Shown here one piece after another: positions 10,352 through 22,259 of a DNA stretch of 64,000 bases. The notes below the pieces were generated by a model that saw only the letters and a program-made list of their open reading frames with translations, was not told where the DNA came from and did not search any database. The position numbers and the translations under genes are program-made. The DNA comes from Massospora cicadina (lineage: Eukaryota; Entomophthoromycota; Entomophthoromycetes; Entomophthorales; Entomophthoraceae): positions 62,001 through 126,000 of the forward strand of contig JAKSZP010006627.1 in assembly GCA_022478985.1 (NCBI GenBank). Direction: 5' to 3'. Position 1 is the first letter of the stretch. The number at the start of each line of letters is the position of its first letter.

Positions 10352-11743
10352 ATGTCAGGAAGCTGTTGGGCGAGTAAAGTTAAGGGCACAGGTGTTGGCC
10401 CCACACCTAAAAATTTTAAACGCATTGGCGAATCTGGCGGTATAGATAAAGTTAGTAATAAAACTGGCGGTTACCATTTCCCCAGAAATTTTTGTTTGGC
10501 AAGTGCACTGCAACCAGTTCATCAATATACTGCACTACCAACCTCTATTGTCAGTGGAACACGAGGTACGTGTTTTCCTGGATATTCATCAAACGGAGCT
10601 CTGGGAGATGTTTTGTGGAGATTACACACATATTTCCTGACCGCGGTGTACATTGCACCCCACTCTATGCCACACAGTTGGCTGAATCTTAGCTTTGAAA
10701 CAAAGGAAGCAGTGGACAAAGCCACAAAGGTGCAAGTAGTAGTAGACCTCCTGGAGAGTCAATGGGTAGTTGAATTGAAGCACACACGTTGGATCAACGC
10801 AAACCAAATTTTCGTGACTTTTGACTTCCTACCCACAACAGTCAAGTGCACCATGCTCGAGCACCACCTGAAGGATAGGCTCACCATATATGGAGAAATA
10901 CAATCCTTTGAAATGCAGCGCTTTACGCTGATGCCAAACCTGTGCACAGGTAAAGTGATTGCTGTTCTCACCCCATCCGCGGGAATAGTGGAGGATTTGA
11001 CCCAAATCCTTCATACCACTTATGTCAAAATTGATAAGCAATACACCCATCCTTTCAGGGTCACCATGGATAGCGCGCCTCCCATCTGCACGTTCTGTCG
11101 CGCTTTTGGACACAAGGCCCACACCTGCCCTAACAAGGAGGGCATTACTCATCAAGAAATTGGCTTAAATTTATTGGGCAGTGAAGAAGCCCACTATGAA
11201 CTAACACTAGATACTGAAGCAGCCTTCCCGTGGGGAGCGCAAGGCTGCTACATTCTAGTAAAACCAGTGCCCCCCAAGAGCGGAAAAAGGCCAAGCAGGC
11301 CCACAAGGTGGCGGCCAAGACTGCATCCGCCATCCCACTCACCCAACTCCAGGAGGACGTTGAGACTTTCATGGCGGAAGCAGCTCACAAATCTCTCAAC
11401 CAATCAGATTGGGACGCCCAAACCAATTGAGCCACCCAAGCTGAAATCCTGATGGATGAATTGGTTTCACCGACCAATGCACCCAAGCATCAATTGTGAC
11501 TGAGTTGCTCACCACAACCCTGCCAAAATTCTACCTCCAAGCAATGGTGCACCGCAAATGCAAACACTGCAAAAAGCTCAGCCCACAGCGGGGAAAAAAC
11601 GAAGGCAAAAGCCAACGTGAACCCCACTGCTAAAGCTAACCATTCTGACATATACACTGAAGCATCAAATACCTTCAGTTCCAGGCAGCGCTGTGATGAA
11701 AAAGAGAAGGCTGAAGGGCTTGGGTTCCCTTCCCCTCGCACCT
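10352..11743 (+). pseudogene. LINE B ORF1: RNA-binding protein with CCHC knuckle
   Basis: Open from ATG 10352 to 11452 (366 residues). The part after about 11270 has slipped frame. The original continues in the frame PQERKKAKQAHKVAAK (11265 on) to about 11743, as copy C shows. The central domain (residues about 110-215: TKVQVVVDLLESQWVV, IFVTFDFLPTTVKC, YGEIQSFEMQRF) precedes the knuckle CTFCRAFGHKAHTC (CX2CX4HX4C, about 11089-11130). A basic Lys/Ala-rich tail follows. In LINEs such proteins bind element RNA and form the transport particle. The start is chosen because it follows the conserved 5' UTR hairpin. Confidence 0.75.
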
Positions 11744-11754
11744 AAGGTGTGATG

Positions 11755-14700
11755 CGGGGAGCCTTTACTTTAGGGACATAGAACATCACTGGACTCAAGG
11801 ACTCGCTTTCCCAGGCTAGGAAACCGAGTTTTTTACAAAATAATTTACCCGTGGACACCCTGGACATTCAGGAAACCCACTGTCCACGTGATACTGAGGA
11901 ATCATGGAAAACCATGCTCCTCTCTTCCCTATCATTTTGGTCTGAGCACTGTGGGGTGCTAGTTCGAGTGAACAGTCATTTTAAATTTATTTCATTAAAT
12001 TCTTACCTGAATGGCTGCATCATCATTGTCACCTTTTTGTGGGTCGATAAATTGCATGCTGTCATTAACATTTATGCCCCAACTTGTGCATGAGAACATC
12101 AGGAATTATTCTCAGCAGTCAATTTCCTTCCACTACTCACTGACCCATTTGTGGTGGAGACATGAACTGTTGGATGAACCCATCCAAAGACCGCTGGCCC
12201 TCGTTGACTACACCCCCACAGGGGCACATTGAACTTCGCGTTCTCAAGGACACCCTATGGTTGTTTGATACTCTGCCACATCACACTCCGCTACTCAATA
12301 ACATGTCATTTCCCCATGTATACAACGGCCAGTTAAAAGTCCATGACCCGCATTGACCTTATCCTCGCGCCACTTAAATTTTGCGCCCAAATTTCCCACT
12401 TCACCATGACAAAAATAGATTTCTCTGACCATAGAATGGTATTAATTTCCTTCCACTTATCCAACCCTGCAGCCCAGGTGCCGAAATGGTGTAAACTTCG
12501 CCCTGCAAAAATTTTGCTTCGCCAAGATTTTACTCATAGGTAGAATCTGTTACCTCAGCTCCAGAGTTTGTCACACCATTATGTGCAGATCCAATTTCCA
12601 CCTGGTCAACCTTCAAGGCGAGCACAATCTGCCAGGCTCGCCACCTCTCCTCCCACCACTCATGGGCTGCCTCGGCAGTCATTTTGTGCACACTGGCAGA
12701 GTTGGACCACCTGGAGTCTAACGTTCCCGCTGCAGGCTACAGCCTAGCTTGGGGTTGCAAGTGGGCGGAAGTGGCCGTTCGCCTCAACACACTGGTGAGG
12801 CAACACAAGCATCGGTTTTTGTTCAGTATAAAGCTAAACATATTACAGTGGGTGAGCGTGCTCCACTTACTTTTTTCAAAAATTCTTTGCACTGCACCAA
12901 AGTTTGGCCTGCAGACAGGTGTGATGGCCAGACCACTCCGTGGTGGATACGCCGGCCAAAGTGGCAATTGAAATACTTAACTATTACTCCAAACTGTATA
13001 AATCCAATCCAATAACGCCAGCTGATATGGCATTTTTCTCAAAAGTGCACACATCCGCACCATTTCCCAATTCCTGGATTTGATGAATTTGATTACTCGG
13101 GACAAACTCTGGTCTGCCATTTTCAGTGCACCATATAGGAAATTCCCAGGTCCAGACGGCATCCCTTATGAGTTCTATAATAAGTATTTCAATTATTTCT
13201 CCTCTTTGCTGCTTGCCTCATTGAACCAGGGTTTGTTGGAAATGCGCCTCTTTCCTGGGGGCAAGGAGGCTTTCACAATCACGCTGTTTAAGAAAGGGGA
13301 TAAGTTGGACTTGGCCAACCGGCGCCCCATTTCTCTCACTAACACAGACATAAAACTTTTTACTAAAATCATGGCTAACTGTCTAGGGGTAGCTGCCTCT
13401 GCCCTCATTTCCCCTGAACAATTCGGTTTCATACCCAAAAGGTCAATTTGGGACAATATACACACCGTAGCCAACGTCTGTCAATCCACGGCTTCTGGAG
13501 CGCTTGTATTTTTTGACCAGCAGAAGGCCTATGATAGGGTCAACTGGGAATACCTCAAAGCCTGCCTCCACAAGTTCTGCCTCCCCCTCACTTCATCAAT
13601 TGGGCGATGTTGATAACAGAATCCACCACAATGGCTGTGCTTGACCCTGGCTTCCTAATGGATGTAGTTCGCCCTCAAAGGGGCCTGCGCCAAGGGGGCC
13701 CACTTAGCCCACTCTTGTATAGCTTCAGCCTTGACCCACTTCTTCTAAATGTGAATTCCCGCCTTACTGGTGTCCATGTGCAAGGCCAAGCACTGGTAAG
13801 ATGTTGGCATTTGCTGATGATTGTGTGGTTAGGGTGTCTAACAATCATGATGCACGCGCGCTTAGAGATACTATCCAGTTTTACTCCAGGGTAAGTAACG
13901 CAGCACTCAAAGCCTCCAAAACCGAAATTGTTCTCCTTGATTGGTATCAAGCCCGCTGGGCCCCAGCGCCCTGTTTCCTACCCACCTCGCCAGCTAGTGC
14001 ACGAGTTAGCTTGCCCTGCCCATCCCACACCGCCCCGCTTGTGCTCCCCTTTGTGCCAAGCCCCACCGTTGACCCCATCCGCCATTTGGGGGGTGTGGCT
14101 GGAGGCAGGAGGGTACGCCTCATCGGTGATGGAAAACCATATCCTAGACAACGTGATGAAACGCATAGCTTCCCTCAGATCCCGTCAGACCTCCCTTACA
14201 GGCAGGGTAGTGCTTGCCAACTCTATGCTCCTCTCTAAAGTTTGGTTTGGGGCCCATGCAATCGCTTTTTCCCCATGTTTCTTCAAGTCACTATAAGCCC
14301 TTCGCAAGAGTGACTTTGGTTGGGCCGCCCACCACTGGTGTACCTGGATGTCACGTTTAGCCCTCGCCATAGTGGTGGTATGGGCCTGCTCAACTTTAAG
14401 GCCCATGCTGCCAAAATCCTTGGCACCTGGATCACTGACGTTACTAACCCTACAATCTCAGCCCATCACTGGTCCTGCGCGGCCCAATACAACTTCTTCC
14501 GCGCCCTGGGCCTCACCAATCCTTCCCACCCCCACTCTCTGTTAAAATACCTTGCCTCACATCCATCTGCAGCGGGCCCACATGGGACGTCGCCCCACTT
14601 CAAAAGGATCCTCCTCTCTATGCAGAGAGCTGAGTGATGAATTCGCATCTGTGGGCCTACCTCCCAGAGGGGACGCCCCTCTCCTTGGTTTACCCAGGAA

Positions 14701-15400
14701 GTATAAGGACAAGCTGTTTTGAACAGTATGATACCCATGCGACCCCCTACCATGTCCAGGGTGGACTACCTGGACATGATGGACATCCCCTACCCCCTTG
14801 ATGCCCATAAAGCCATTTGGAAGTATGCCCACCATCCTCTTTGAGCCAATTATTCGTTCCCATGTGTGGCGCTGCTTAAGATGGGTATACCATACTGCCG
14901 AGCGCTCTAATGCTTTGCACTCAACCTGTGTCATATGTGGCCAGTACGGAACGCTGGTTCACCACCTGGAAAAGAGCCCTCCATCTAAAGTGATATGGCG
15001 TGAGGGGCAACGTCTGTTTCGCCAAAATCAGTCACAATACTTCAGACTGTCTAAGGACATGTTTGCTTTATCCATGGCTTCCCCTCTTCTGCCCACCCTC
15101 TGTTCCTTGGTTGCCACAATCGCTATGTGGACTATCCTCACGATCATCTTGGATGCCATCTCAGGCTCCACCCCCACCATCCAAGAAGCTGTACGCAGTT
15201 CCAGTCACACTTAGTGGACCACTTTCAAGCGTGGATGTTTGGGTACCTCCCACCATGTCGCCGCTAGTTGGTCTCATCCTGGTTCCCAGTTTGGTTCATC
15301 ATTTCAGACCCCTTTCTACATATGTGCTCAATAGCGGCGCAAGCCCCTGCACATGTGACCCCCCTCCTTCTCTTGGCGATCCCGCTGGCAACAGGAGATA
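11755..15400 (+). pseudogene. LINE B ORF2: AP endonuclease, reverse transcriptase, C-terminal zinc motif
   Basis: Read across frames. Endonuclease at about 11765-12480: NITGLKDSL, then LDIQETHCP, HAVINIYAPTC, the RIDLIL box and DFSDHRMVLISF, the usual order of AP-endonuclease motifs. Reverse transcriptase at about 13080-13950: PGPDGIPYEFY, LFKKGDKLDLANRRPISL, FFDQQKAYDRVNWEYL, RGLRQGGPLSPLLYS and the catalytic AFADDCVV at 13804. The C-terminal CVICGQYGTLVHHLEKSP with W after it (about 14920-15000) resembles the zf-RVT motif of LINE proteins. At least two frameshifts fall inside the RT (near 13610 and 13800), with further stops in the endonuclease and C-terminal parts. The enzyme would nick target DNA and copy RNA starting at the tail; this copy is dead. 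Confidence 0.85.
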
Positions 15401-15459
15401 GCTTTTGCTTCTCAGGTGTGCTTTCCTCTCGCTGAAGTTTCAGTTTTTAGTGTCTTATT

Positions 15460-15535
15460 GGAAGTGTCCATCCCTTGGTAAGCTTTCCCCGAATTAAAAT
15501 TTTAAAACGTAAAAAAATTTACAATGAAGGTTGGT
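15460..15535 (+). repeat. Shared tail of LINE B and right target duplication
   Basis: GGAAGTGTCCATCCCTTGG is followed by TAAGCTTTCCCCGAATTAAAA and an A-rich end. The target duplication ACAATGAAGGTTGGT follows at 15521-15535. Confidence 0.75.
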
Positions 15536-15789
15536 TGCAAAATAATAATTATAAGGAGTTGAAGGGGTCATTTTCCATTGGGCGATGCCTTGCACGCAAT
15601 TCAGCCAATTGCTGTAAACTTCCATCGTTTGTGATAATGTTGCTCAAGTATGAAAAAAATTGGGTTATTATTTGAAAATGGATTTTGCCAGATTTGGCAA
15701 TATGATAAACTGAACGCGTTTCAAAGCCCCATTTTCCTAAAAGCGTAATGACCCGTCATTTACTCAAAATATAATTTGTGCACTGAAGG

Positions 15790-17450
15790 GCTGAGGCTGT
15801 AATGCCCCATGACCATCACGCTCACCCCCTGAACCAACTTGGACATATTTTGCCCTCAACCAGCGTTGGTCCAGGGTGTGCTTCAGGTCAGGCAGGTTCA
15901 TCAACTTGCTACTCTTGGACTCTGCACGCTCTGCTTTGATCTTGCAAGCTGTACAAGTATCATTTCATCAAGTCATGACATAAAGCCCATTAGCGTTGAG
16001 ATGCTTGCGCCTTCTCAGTGTATGATCTTGATTCATACCCTTAGAGTTGTACTGCCCATCGGGCAAGGCGTCATTCTAGATCCTTCATGTTGTGCATCCA
16101 ACAGAGTGATGCGGGATTCTTTTCAACTTTGAAGTGCACGCCTTACAAGTAGATCAGAAGTGCTTCACTGCTTCTATCACCGCCAGAACTCTCTTTCCGT
16201 CATAGTGTAGATCTTTTCTGCTCTGGTAAAGACCTTGGATTAATACTCAATGTGTGGTCTATCCCTTCTTCATCCATTTTGGAAGTATTTCTATGAGCCC
16301 AATGCCACTAGCGTCAGTATACAGGTAAAGCAACTTGTTGAAGTCTGAGTATGCTATATTTAGTGCCTCTACCAATTTAGCTTTCAACTATTTGAGGGAC
16401 TGATCTTGCTTAAGGACCCATATATACTTGGTTTCCTTGATTAACAGGTAAGCGAGTGGGCAGGCATTTCCGCGAAATAAGGGTATATAGCCTATAGTTT
16501 CCCAACATCCTAAGGAATACTTAGATGTTGTGCATACTTTGAGCCTATGGCATGGCCACTATGGCTTTGATCTTTCCTTCCTCAGACTTGATTCCTTTGG
16601 AGCTGGTCTCTTGTTCTAGGAACTCCAACTGTCTTTTCAGGAAGGTACACTTGCTTTAGCTAAACTTCAGGTTAGATTTCATTATTTTAGTAACCATTTC
16701 TAGCTATTTTTGGAGGTGCTATTGACAGTGCAAATAAATAATGTTATATTGATCTGCTAATTGAGCACATTGGATAGCTTGAGGTCTCCAAAGAATTGGT
16801 ACATTCTCTATGGAAGATGTTAGGGGCGTTGCTCAGACCTTGTTGCATCTTCATATTTTTTACAATCTCTGACTGCTAATCAGGGCGAACTTCTCTTGAT
16901 CTTTAGGCGAAAGCTCTATTTTCTAGGTCCCACTAGCCATATCCTTATCTGAGAAGTACTTTGATCTTTTCAACCGCTTCTTTTTATTCTCTATTTGAGT
17001 GAGCAGAAATGATACTTTCTTGGTAACTTTCTTCAACTAGTGGTAGTCCATAATCGCGCGGTATGTTCTGTCCTTATTTCATACCATTAGCAGCGGCAAA
17101 GCTCACAGGGCCATGAAGATCGGATTGTATTGGATTCATATAGCTGATTCAACTCTTTGTCAATATCTTTGTTTTTGGTCTTGATTGACAAGAAGGTTTA
17201 GATATGAAAAGGGATGGTAGATTCAGTAACCACCCTATGAACCTCTCCTTTGCACAATACATAGTCTGTTGGTCCAGTGCTGAAGATGTCCTTGCATTCA
17301 TCCAGGATCTCACCCAATTTCTTATACTCCTTGTCGGTCACATCCCCAAATCCCATCTCATCAAAACCTTTGACCGCATGCACTGAATCAATGGCATCAC
17401 AGCTTGTCAATCTTGATTGGGTGACAACTTGTCTCTTCTCTACGTAGATA
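15790..17450 (-). pseudogene. Reverse transcriptase and RNase H remnant of G2
   Basis: Minus-strand pol continues on the far side of the LINE insertion. The start of RT is clear at 17410-17198: a segment ILDECKDIFSTGPTDYVLC followed by GEVHRVV and ending near IPFHI, matching the stretch before RT motif 1 in gypsy elements. Between 17150 and 16140 RT and RNase H code is present but broken in all frames. Position relative to the integrase at 8490-9720 is correct once SINE 1 and LINE B are removed. Confidence 0.55.
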
Positions 17451-17459
17451 TCAGGGTAG

Positions 17460-18130
17460 TGATGTTTCCCAATATGAAATTTAGTTCTCTGGGTTATTTT
17501 GTATCAAAGAACCCGGAAAATCTTTTGTCTTCTACTCTCTGATCCCATCGTGACTGTAAAATTCAAGTATTGAGTTCAGAAGTATCTTCAAACTGAATGA
17601 GATTAACATCCATCATGGTTCAACAGCTCTGATCTCCAAGGCTTCACTAACGCTCAGTGGTAGGCCTTCTTCTGTGTTAACTGTAGTAAGGTGGTTGTTT
17701 AACGCCATTCTCCCTAAGAGTGTAGTGGAATGGGTATGTTGACTGATTGGTTTTCACCAAACTTGTTCATGCTCACATGACTTGTTATCTTCGTCCTTAA
17801 ACATTAGTGGCAATTGGTAACTGATTATGCTCATAGTACTAGTGGTGGATCAATCAATGCACCAAACTTAAGTATAAACTAGGTTCCAAATAAAAAAATC
17901 ATAATGATCATTGTCTTAAACCACTGCTGAAGCTATCAGAACCATGCGCCAAAATTGTAACAGCAACGCTAAATATGCTTATAAGGTGCACGTGACATCT
18001 GGTCCACCTGTCCAGCACTTAACATTGTAGTCTATAGTTGTATAAGCTTGATCTTGTTCAACATCTTTGAGAACGAAGTATTGACAGGCGCTACAGTATC
18101 TAGTACAGTTAATATGCAAACCCACTTATT
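17460..18130 (-). pseudogene. Protease region of G2
   Basis: On the minus strand near 18110-18070 the code reads TVLDTVAPVNT, the aspartic protease site with the usual Gly (DTGAP) replaced by Val. It lies between gag and the RT start, as expected. The rest of the domain is too decayed to follow. Confidence 0.45.
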
Positions 18131-18219
18131 TGTTTTCACCCTCTGTAAATTCTTTCTAACTGGGTTTTTATTTACTAAAAACGTTAGTAGCTGAATCTTC
18201 AAACTGGTTCAAAACTTCT

Positions 18220-19440
18220 CTATTTGATGTGGCGTTAGTAGTGTCATCAGTACCTTATTCTATGCTCTTAAATTTTATACATCACAAGATACTCTCCTTA
18301 TTTAACGTTGTTGATGATCCTGGTAGGTTGAGTGGTTGTGCCAAGTGGGTATCATTTGATCCAATTCTGTCAATTTTATTCACTTGTAGTCAAGCAGATA
18401 CAATCACTGCACTAGGTGCCTTTAACAAGGTATCCTGAAGTGACTACTTCCTCATCTTCATGATCATCGTCCCTTAGTGTGTAGATCCACCTAGTCCAAT
18501 ACATTAGTATAATCTTTGGTAGGAGTACATCCTTCTTCTCAGAGGAGAAAATAGACAAGAGCGCCAAAAGGGCCCGGGTTTATGGAACAGGTAACTGGTA
18601 AGTACTTTACGAGGCTATTACTCTAATGAATTTGGTGTCTTAACTTTGGTTTTCTCGTTTTTATCATGGGTGAGATAAAGAGCCTTGATGGCTCAAGGAT
18701 AGTTGTCCTTATGCTTTGTATTCTATTTTATACTTCCTTGGACATTAGTAAGGCCAATTGTTGGCCTTCATAGAAATTGCGGCCTTGATAGGTAAGGTCA
18801 TGTGCATCTTTAAATCATGATGCATCTCTAGGGAACTTAGTAAAACCATTTTCTGCAGTTTGTATATACAAGGCTCCTGTTGTCCATGTTTGCTGAGATT
18901 TAAGGTAGTAACATGTTGTGTATTAGCAACTGCACGCATTTTCCCATCTATATGAGTAAAAGTCTTATTTCATGTTCTGAACGCCTTAATCACTTCTAAA
19001 CTCTAACAGGTGAATGTTCTGCACTTCAATCCAGGTTAAGCCATGGCGTAAGCTTGCACTGAGAATCTCTTGAGCCTTGGGACTCATGCAGCATTGTACG
19101 TGGAGAGCCTTCTGGTGACCACTCAAAATCCATAATGTTTCCATATAACTGTAGAAACCTGAGATGGTTCCCTCTCCAGGTGTATACATGGTCTTGAAGT
19201 AGGGTTTGAAGTTTGGGTCCTCTTTAATAGGCTTCAGCGCGCACCATGCATGGTGGCGTAGCATTCAACTGAGTAGCCAATATTGGTGCCTCTAACTGGG
19301 TAGCTACAGGATATGAGGTAAGTCTGGTTGTGATACAACCCATAGCTGAGCTTACAACTTATTAGAATTTTTGTCCATGATTTACAGCATGGAATCGTGC
19401 TGTTATGAATAATATCCATAGTTAATCAAGGTGAATATGT
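18220..19440 (-). pseudogene. gag remnant of G2
   Basis: The best open piece is 19264-18986 (92 residues), with GEGTISGFYSYMETLWILSG and a following segment MSPKAQEILSASLRHGLTW, the pattern of a retrotransposon capsid domain. It lies between the 5' LTR and the protease. Other pieces (18939-18745) are short. No zinc knuckle was found. Confidence 0.5.
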
Positions 19441-19751
19441 TCATTCCTTTTTGTTCTCAAGGAATACTAATTATTCTCCATATATTTGATGGTGGTTTTA
19501 ATCTTCCTTACCGTTGAAGGTCCAAACAATTGGTATGGCGGCAATGCGGGCTTTTCTAGCAGTCTCCTTGTCATTCTCAAGTTGGTTTTTTATCTGATAC
19601 TTTTAGTTTTATTGTTTGGAGACCTTTAATAATGGTCTCCTCCTCTAATGTTATGAATCATAGAAATCACTACCGTTATAGGCATCCATATCCTCATCAT
19701 CTGTTCTTGATTAATCTCAAGCACTTCAACCTGGTCTGTTGGTGTCACCTA

Positions 19752-21002
19752 TGTTTTGAGCACCACATTCAGATTGGCAGCCTTAAATGCTTATCTTTGG
19801 AGGCCTACTTTCTGAGGAGAGGTTCTATTACACAATAATTAGACACCAAGCGGCCTTTTGAAGAGGAATGGTATTCCTCACTGAGTAGACTTCTTCTGAT
19901 GCCACCCAATTTAGCATAAATGGATGATTGGAACTGCTTATCACCCAGCTAGCGGTACGCTTGTTGACACTCTTTGAAATAACTTCAGTACGTTGACTAA
20001 AACAAGACTCAAAGGAAACCTCAACCAACCTCACCCTTGGAGTTATCAGAAACCAAGATATCCATTCAAATGAGTGTTCTGTTATATAGATCCCAAACTG
20101 TTTACTCAAATCTTTTACTTAAGCCAATATAAGAGGGAACAAAGGATAAAACTTGAGACTCTGTGGTATCAGGCTTTTATTTATTAGTATAAAATTTACG
20201 TATTTTTATACTTTAGGCATAACACAGTATATGGAATATATGAAAATTACTAGTAAAATGGGAATGATGTGTGGCAATATTTTTGGGGCTTCATGAGCCC
20301 TAGATCAGTATCTTATTGATCTCTGCCGTGGTGGCGGCATCCATTTGGTTTAATGCTTAAATATGCAATCTCTGTCTCGTGGTGAAGAACCCCTGAACCC
20401 GGATGTCTGAAGGCCGCATGATCAGCACCCACTTCTGGGATTGTGGCAATACCACTTCTGATTATTACTTCTTCTCCTAATTTTGGTAGTATGCTGATCA
20501 CATTAGGATTCATACAATGGTGCTTCTATGAGGCGCCTCACTTCTTGTTTTAATCAACCTTTAAGATTAGTTGATTGCCTTTTCATATAATATTCAGATG
20601 GAAAGTTCTATTGCTTTCATCAGGGTAACTTGGTTTGGATGGTTTTTGGTCACCTCTTCATCATTGTCCAATTTTGATGGAATTAGTTCATCATCAGGTG
20701 ATTGTACTATTTCACCCCCCCCCTCAAAGGTATAAAAGGGGGTCAAATTTCATAGTCATTAGCATCATCATCAACATCTTCATATTACAATCCTCTTCAT
20801 CCAGCAAGTATCAAACTATTATGTGTGACGTCATCTCAACCGACTAGTAAATTTCTTAGGACACCATTGTCAAAAAAGGGAGCTCATATACCTTATCCAC
20901 ATTTTTATCTTGTTTATGTAAACGTTGAGATGGTTGTATACTAGAGGGTTTCCTTCCAGAGGGCGAGAAATGTTTTTGTAGGTTCTTGCTAGATACATGA
21001 CA
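19752..21002 (-). repeat. 5' LTR of G2
   Basis: Right-hand partner of 7193-8425. It begins TGTTTTGAGCACC on the plus strand, like the LTR edges at 29216 (TGTAGTGAGCACC), 36106 (TATAGTGAGCACC) and 54790 (TGTAATATGCACC). It ends CATGACA. It carries a run of nine C at about 20716-20724. Confidence 0.7.
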
Positions 21003-21451
21003 CAGTCTTTAGTCCTTAAGTAAATAGACTCATTACTGCTTTTAAGTGTATATAACCGCCATTCATTCCCTTTCATCAAATATAATTTCTCTCATGAACG
21101 TATATGTCTGACTGTAGTAGGCTATAGGAAGCTCTTTACCATCTTCACCAACTGTGGATTTGACTGCACCTACTGCTGTCAAAGAATAATCTGGAGTAAC
21201 TTTAGTTTATTAATCAAAATAAGGTTATCTCATTACTGTGTAATCAGCAAAGCTGAATGAAGCTGGTCAAATGGCTTTTTGCAGAACAAGTTCCCCTCAA
21301 AGGGGACCTTTTCTTTAAGTAGTTAAAATAATGATTCCCAGATTACTTCATAATCAGTAATAAATGGTGAAAATATTCAATAATTCATAAAGACTTAGGT
21401 CTTTTGGTTGTATTTGAGCCTCTTCATCTTTAATCTGGCATTTAGCTTAGC
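21003..21451 (-). pseudogene. Gypsy G5, piece 2: RT C-terminus and RNase H N-terminus
   Basis: Minus strand. RT end at about 21450-21250 (IFSPFITDYEVIWESLF, then LFCKKPFDQLHSALL), followed by RNase H (DYSLTAVGAVKSTVGEDGK, LPIAYYSQT, then AVIYT and VYLLKD) down to 21003. Its continuation is piece 1 ending at 7192; its upstream part is piece 3 beginning at 36871. So 449 bp of one element is stranded between two later insertions. Confidence 0.7.
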
Positions 21452-22208
21452 TAGTTGAGGCCAAAGACCTTTGTTGCAACCAGAACTGCAACTGGCCAAG
21501 ATAGACGCAGGTATGTTTGCACTTTAAATAGGTACAGCTATGTGATTACATCGTGATTTCAAGTAAAGCTTGACGAAATATAAGCCTTTATATAAAGATA
21601 AATTCTTAAAATCCGCCGTAGTCTTGGTAGGTACTTCCAGCTTGGAGATCTATCATCAATTTTATTCTCCAGATTGTACATCGCCGCGTATATCCCTTTT
21701 CATGCTGGGCAACACCTATTTATACCTTGACCTATAGTCAGTTTTACTTCCTGGCTCCCAAATTTTCTAGAGTTTCCCTATCATGGTCTACTAATAGCCA
21801 GTGGATTAAGCTCTCTGAAACATGACAGTGGTCTGTCAAGGTTGGACACATCTTGGGTAGTCTATTCAAACTCCATAGCATCTTATGGATATCAGTCAAC
21901 TGGTGATGCTTGGGAAAAACTTGACTAAATGCTTTTGATAATCTCCAATCAAGGGGAATAGAGCTGGTTCAAGGAACTGAGCATGCGGGTAAGGTTAAAA
22001 CTCCTTAAAATTAAGATAATGCAAATTATTCTAAATAAGAGATAATAGTTAGGTAAGAAATTGCCAGTGATATATCTGATGGTAGATTGATCAAAATTTA
22101 TCTGCCAAAGGATATAGATATTGTGTCAAGGGAAAAGGCGATTTTAATAGGGTAAGGAGTAACAGGACTGTGGCAATACCCTATGGTTGGTCAACTCAAA
22201 AGTCACCA
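21452..22208 (-). repeat. 3' LTR of G3
   Basis: It aligns with 36106-36870. Landmarks: CAGGTATGTTTGCACTT, AAAATCCGCC, ATCCCTTTTCATGCTGGGC, GTGGATTAAGCTCTC and CAATACCCTATGGTTG. Its right end CACCA is followed by a strong polypurine tract. Confidence 0.7.
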
Positions 22209-22225
22209 TTTACCCCAACTTCCCC
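22209..22225 (-). promoter_or_regulatory. Polypurine tract of G3
   Basis: The minus strand reads GGGGAAGTTGGGGTAAA immediately before the LTR start, a near-continuous purine run as expected at a 3' LTR. Confidence 0.65.
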
Positions 22226-22259
22226 AAACATAGGGAATTGACGAATTTCCAGCAGACAG

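Larger units (their letters stand above)
10253..15520 (+). mobile_element. LINE copy B, essentially full length, flanked by 15-bp target duplication
   Basis: It has a 5' UTR (10253-10351), ORF1 (10352 to about 11743), ORF2 (about 11755-15400) and a 3' UTR with the shared tail (15460-15500) and A-rich end. ACAATGAAGGTTGGT occurs exactly at 10238-10252 and 15521-15535. The 5' start matches copy C at about 47508 (CTTTTCTCTCTCAT), so little is missing at the 5' end. It lies in the integrase-RNase H gap of gypsy G2. Both ORFs carry frameshifts or stops, so this copy cannot move by itself. Structure (CCHC ORF1, AP endonuclease, RT, C-terminal CCHC-like motif) fits the Tad/L1-like non-LTR groups. 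Clade assignment is not certain. Confidence 0.8.
7193..21002 (-). mobile_element. Ty3/gypsy element G2, inserted in G5 RNase H and itself interrupted by SINE + LINE B
   Basis: Two direct repeats (7193-8425 and 19752-21002) are its LTRs. The minus-strand order from the right is LTR, gag, protease, RT, RNase H, [LINE B and SINE], integrase, polypurine tract, LTR. Removing the 5.6-kb LINE/SINE insert leaves about 8.2 kb. The LTRs differ at many positions and the coding parts are full of stops, so it is old. No clean 5-bp target duplication is visible at the outer edges. The flanking code on both sides belongs to one RNase H domain. Confidence 0.7.

Noticed and set aside
10829..11155. 108-residue minus-strand frame
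   Set aside because: It lies entirely opposite LINE B ORF1, which has clear domains on the plus strand.
20714..20726. Run of nine C bases as a regulatory site or sequencing fault
   Set aside because: The other G2 LTR has a shorter C run at the same place (about 8139); simple length change in a homopolymer explains it.
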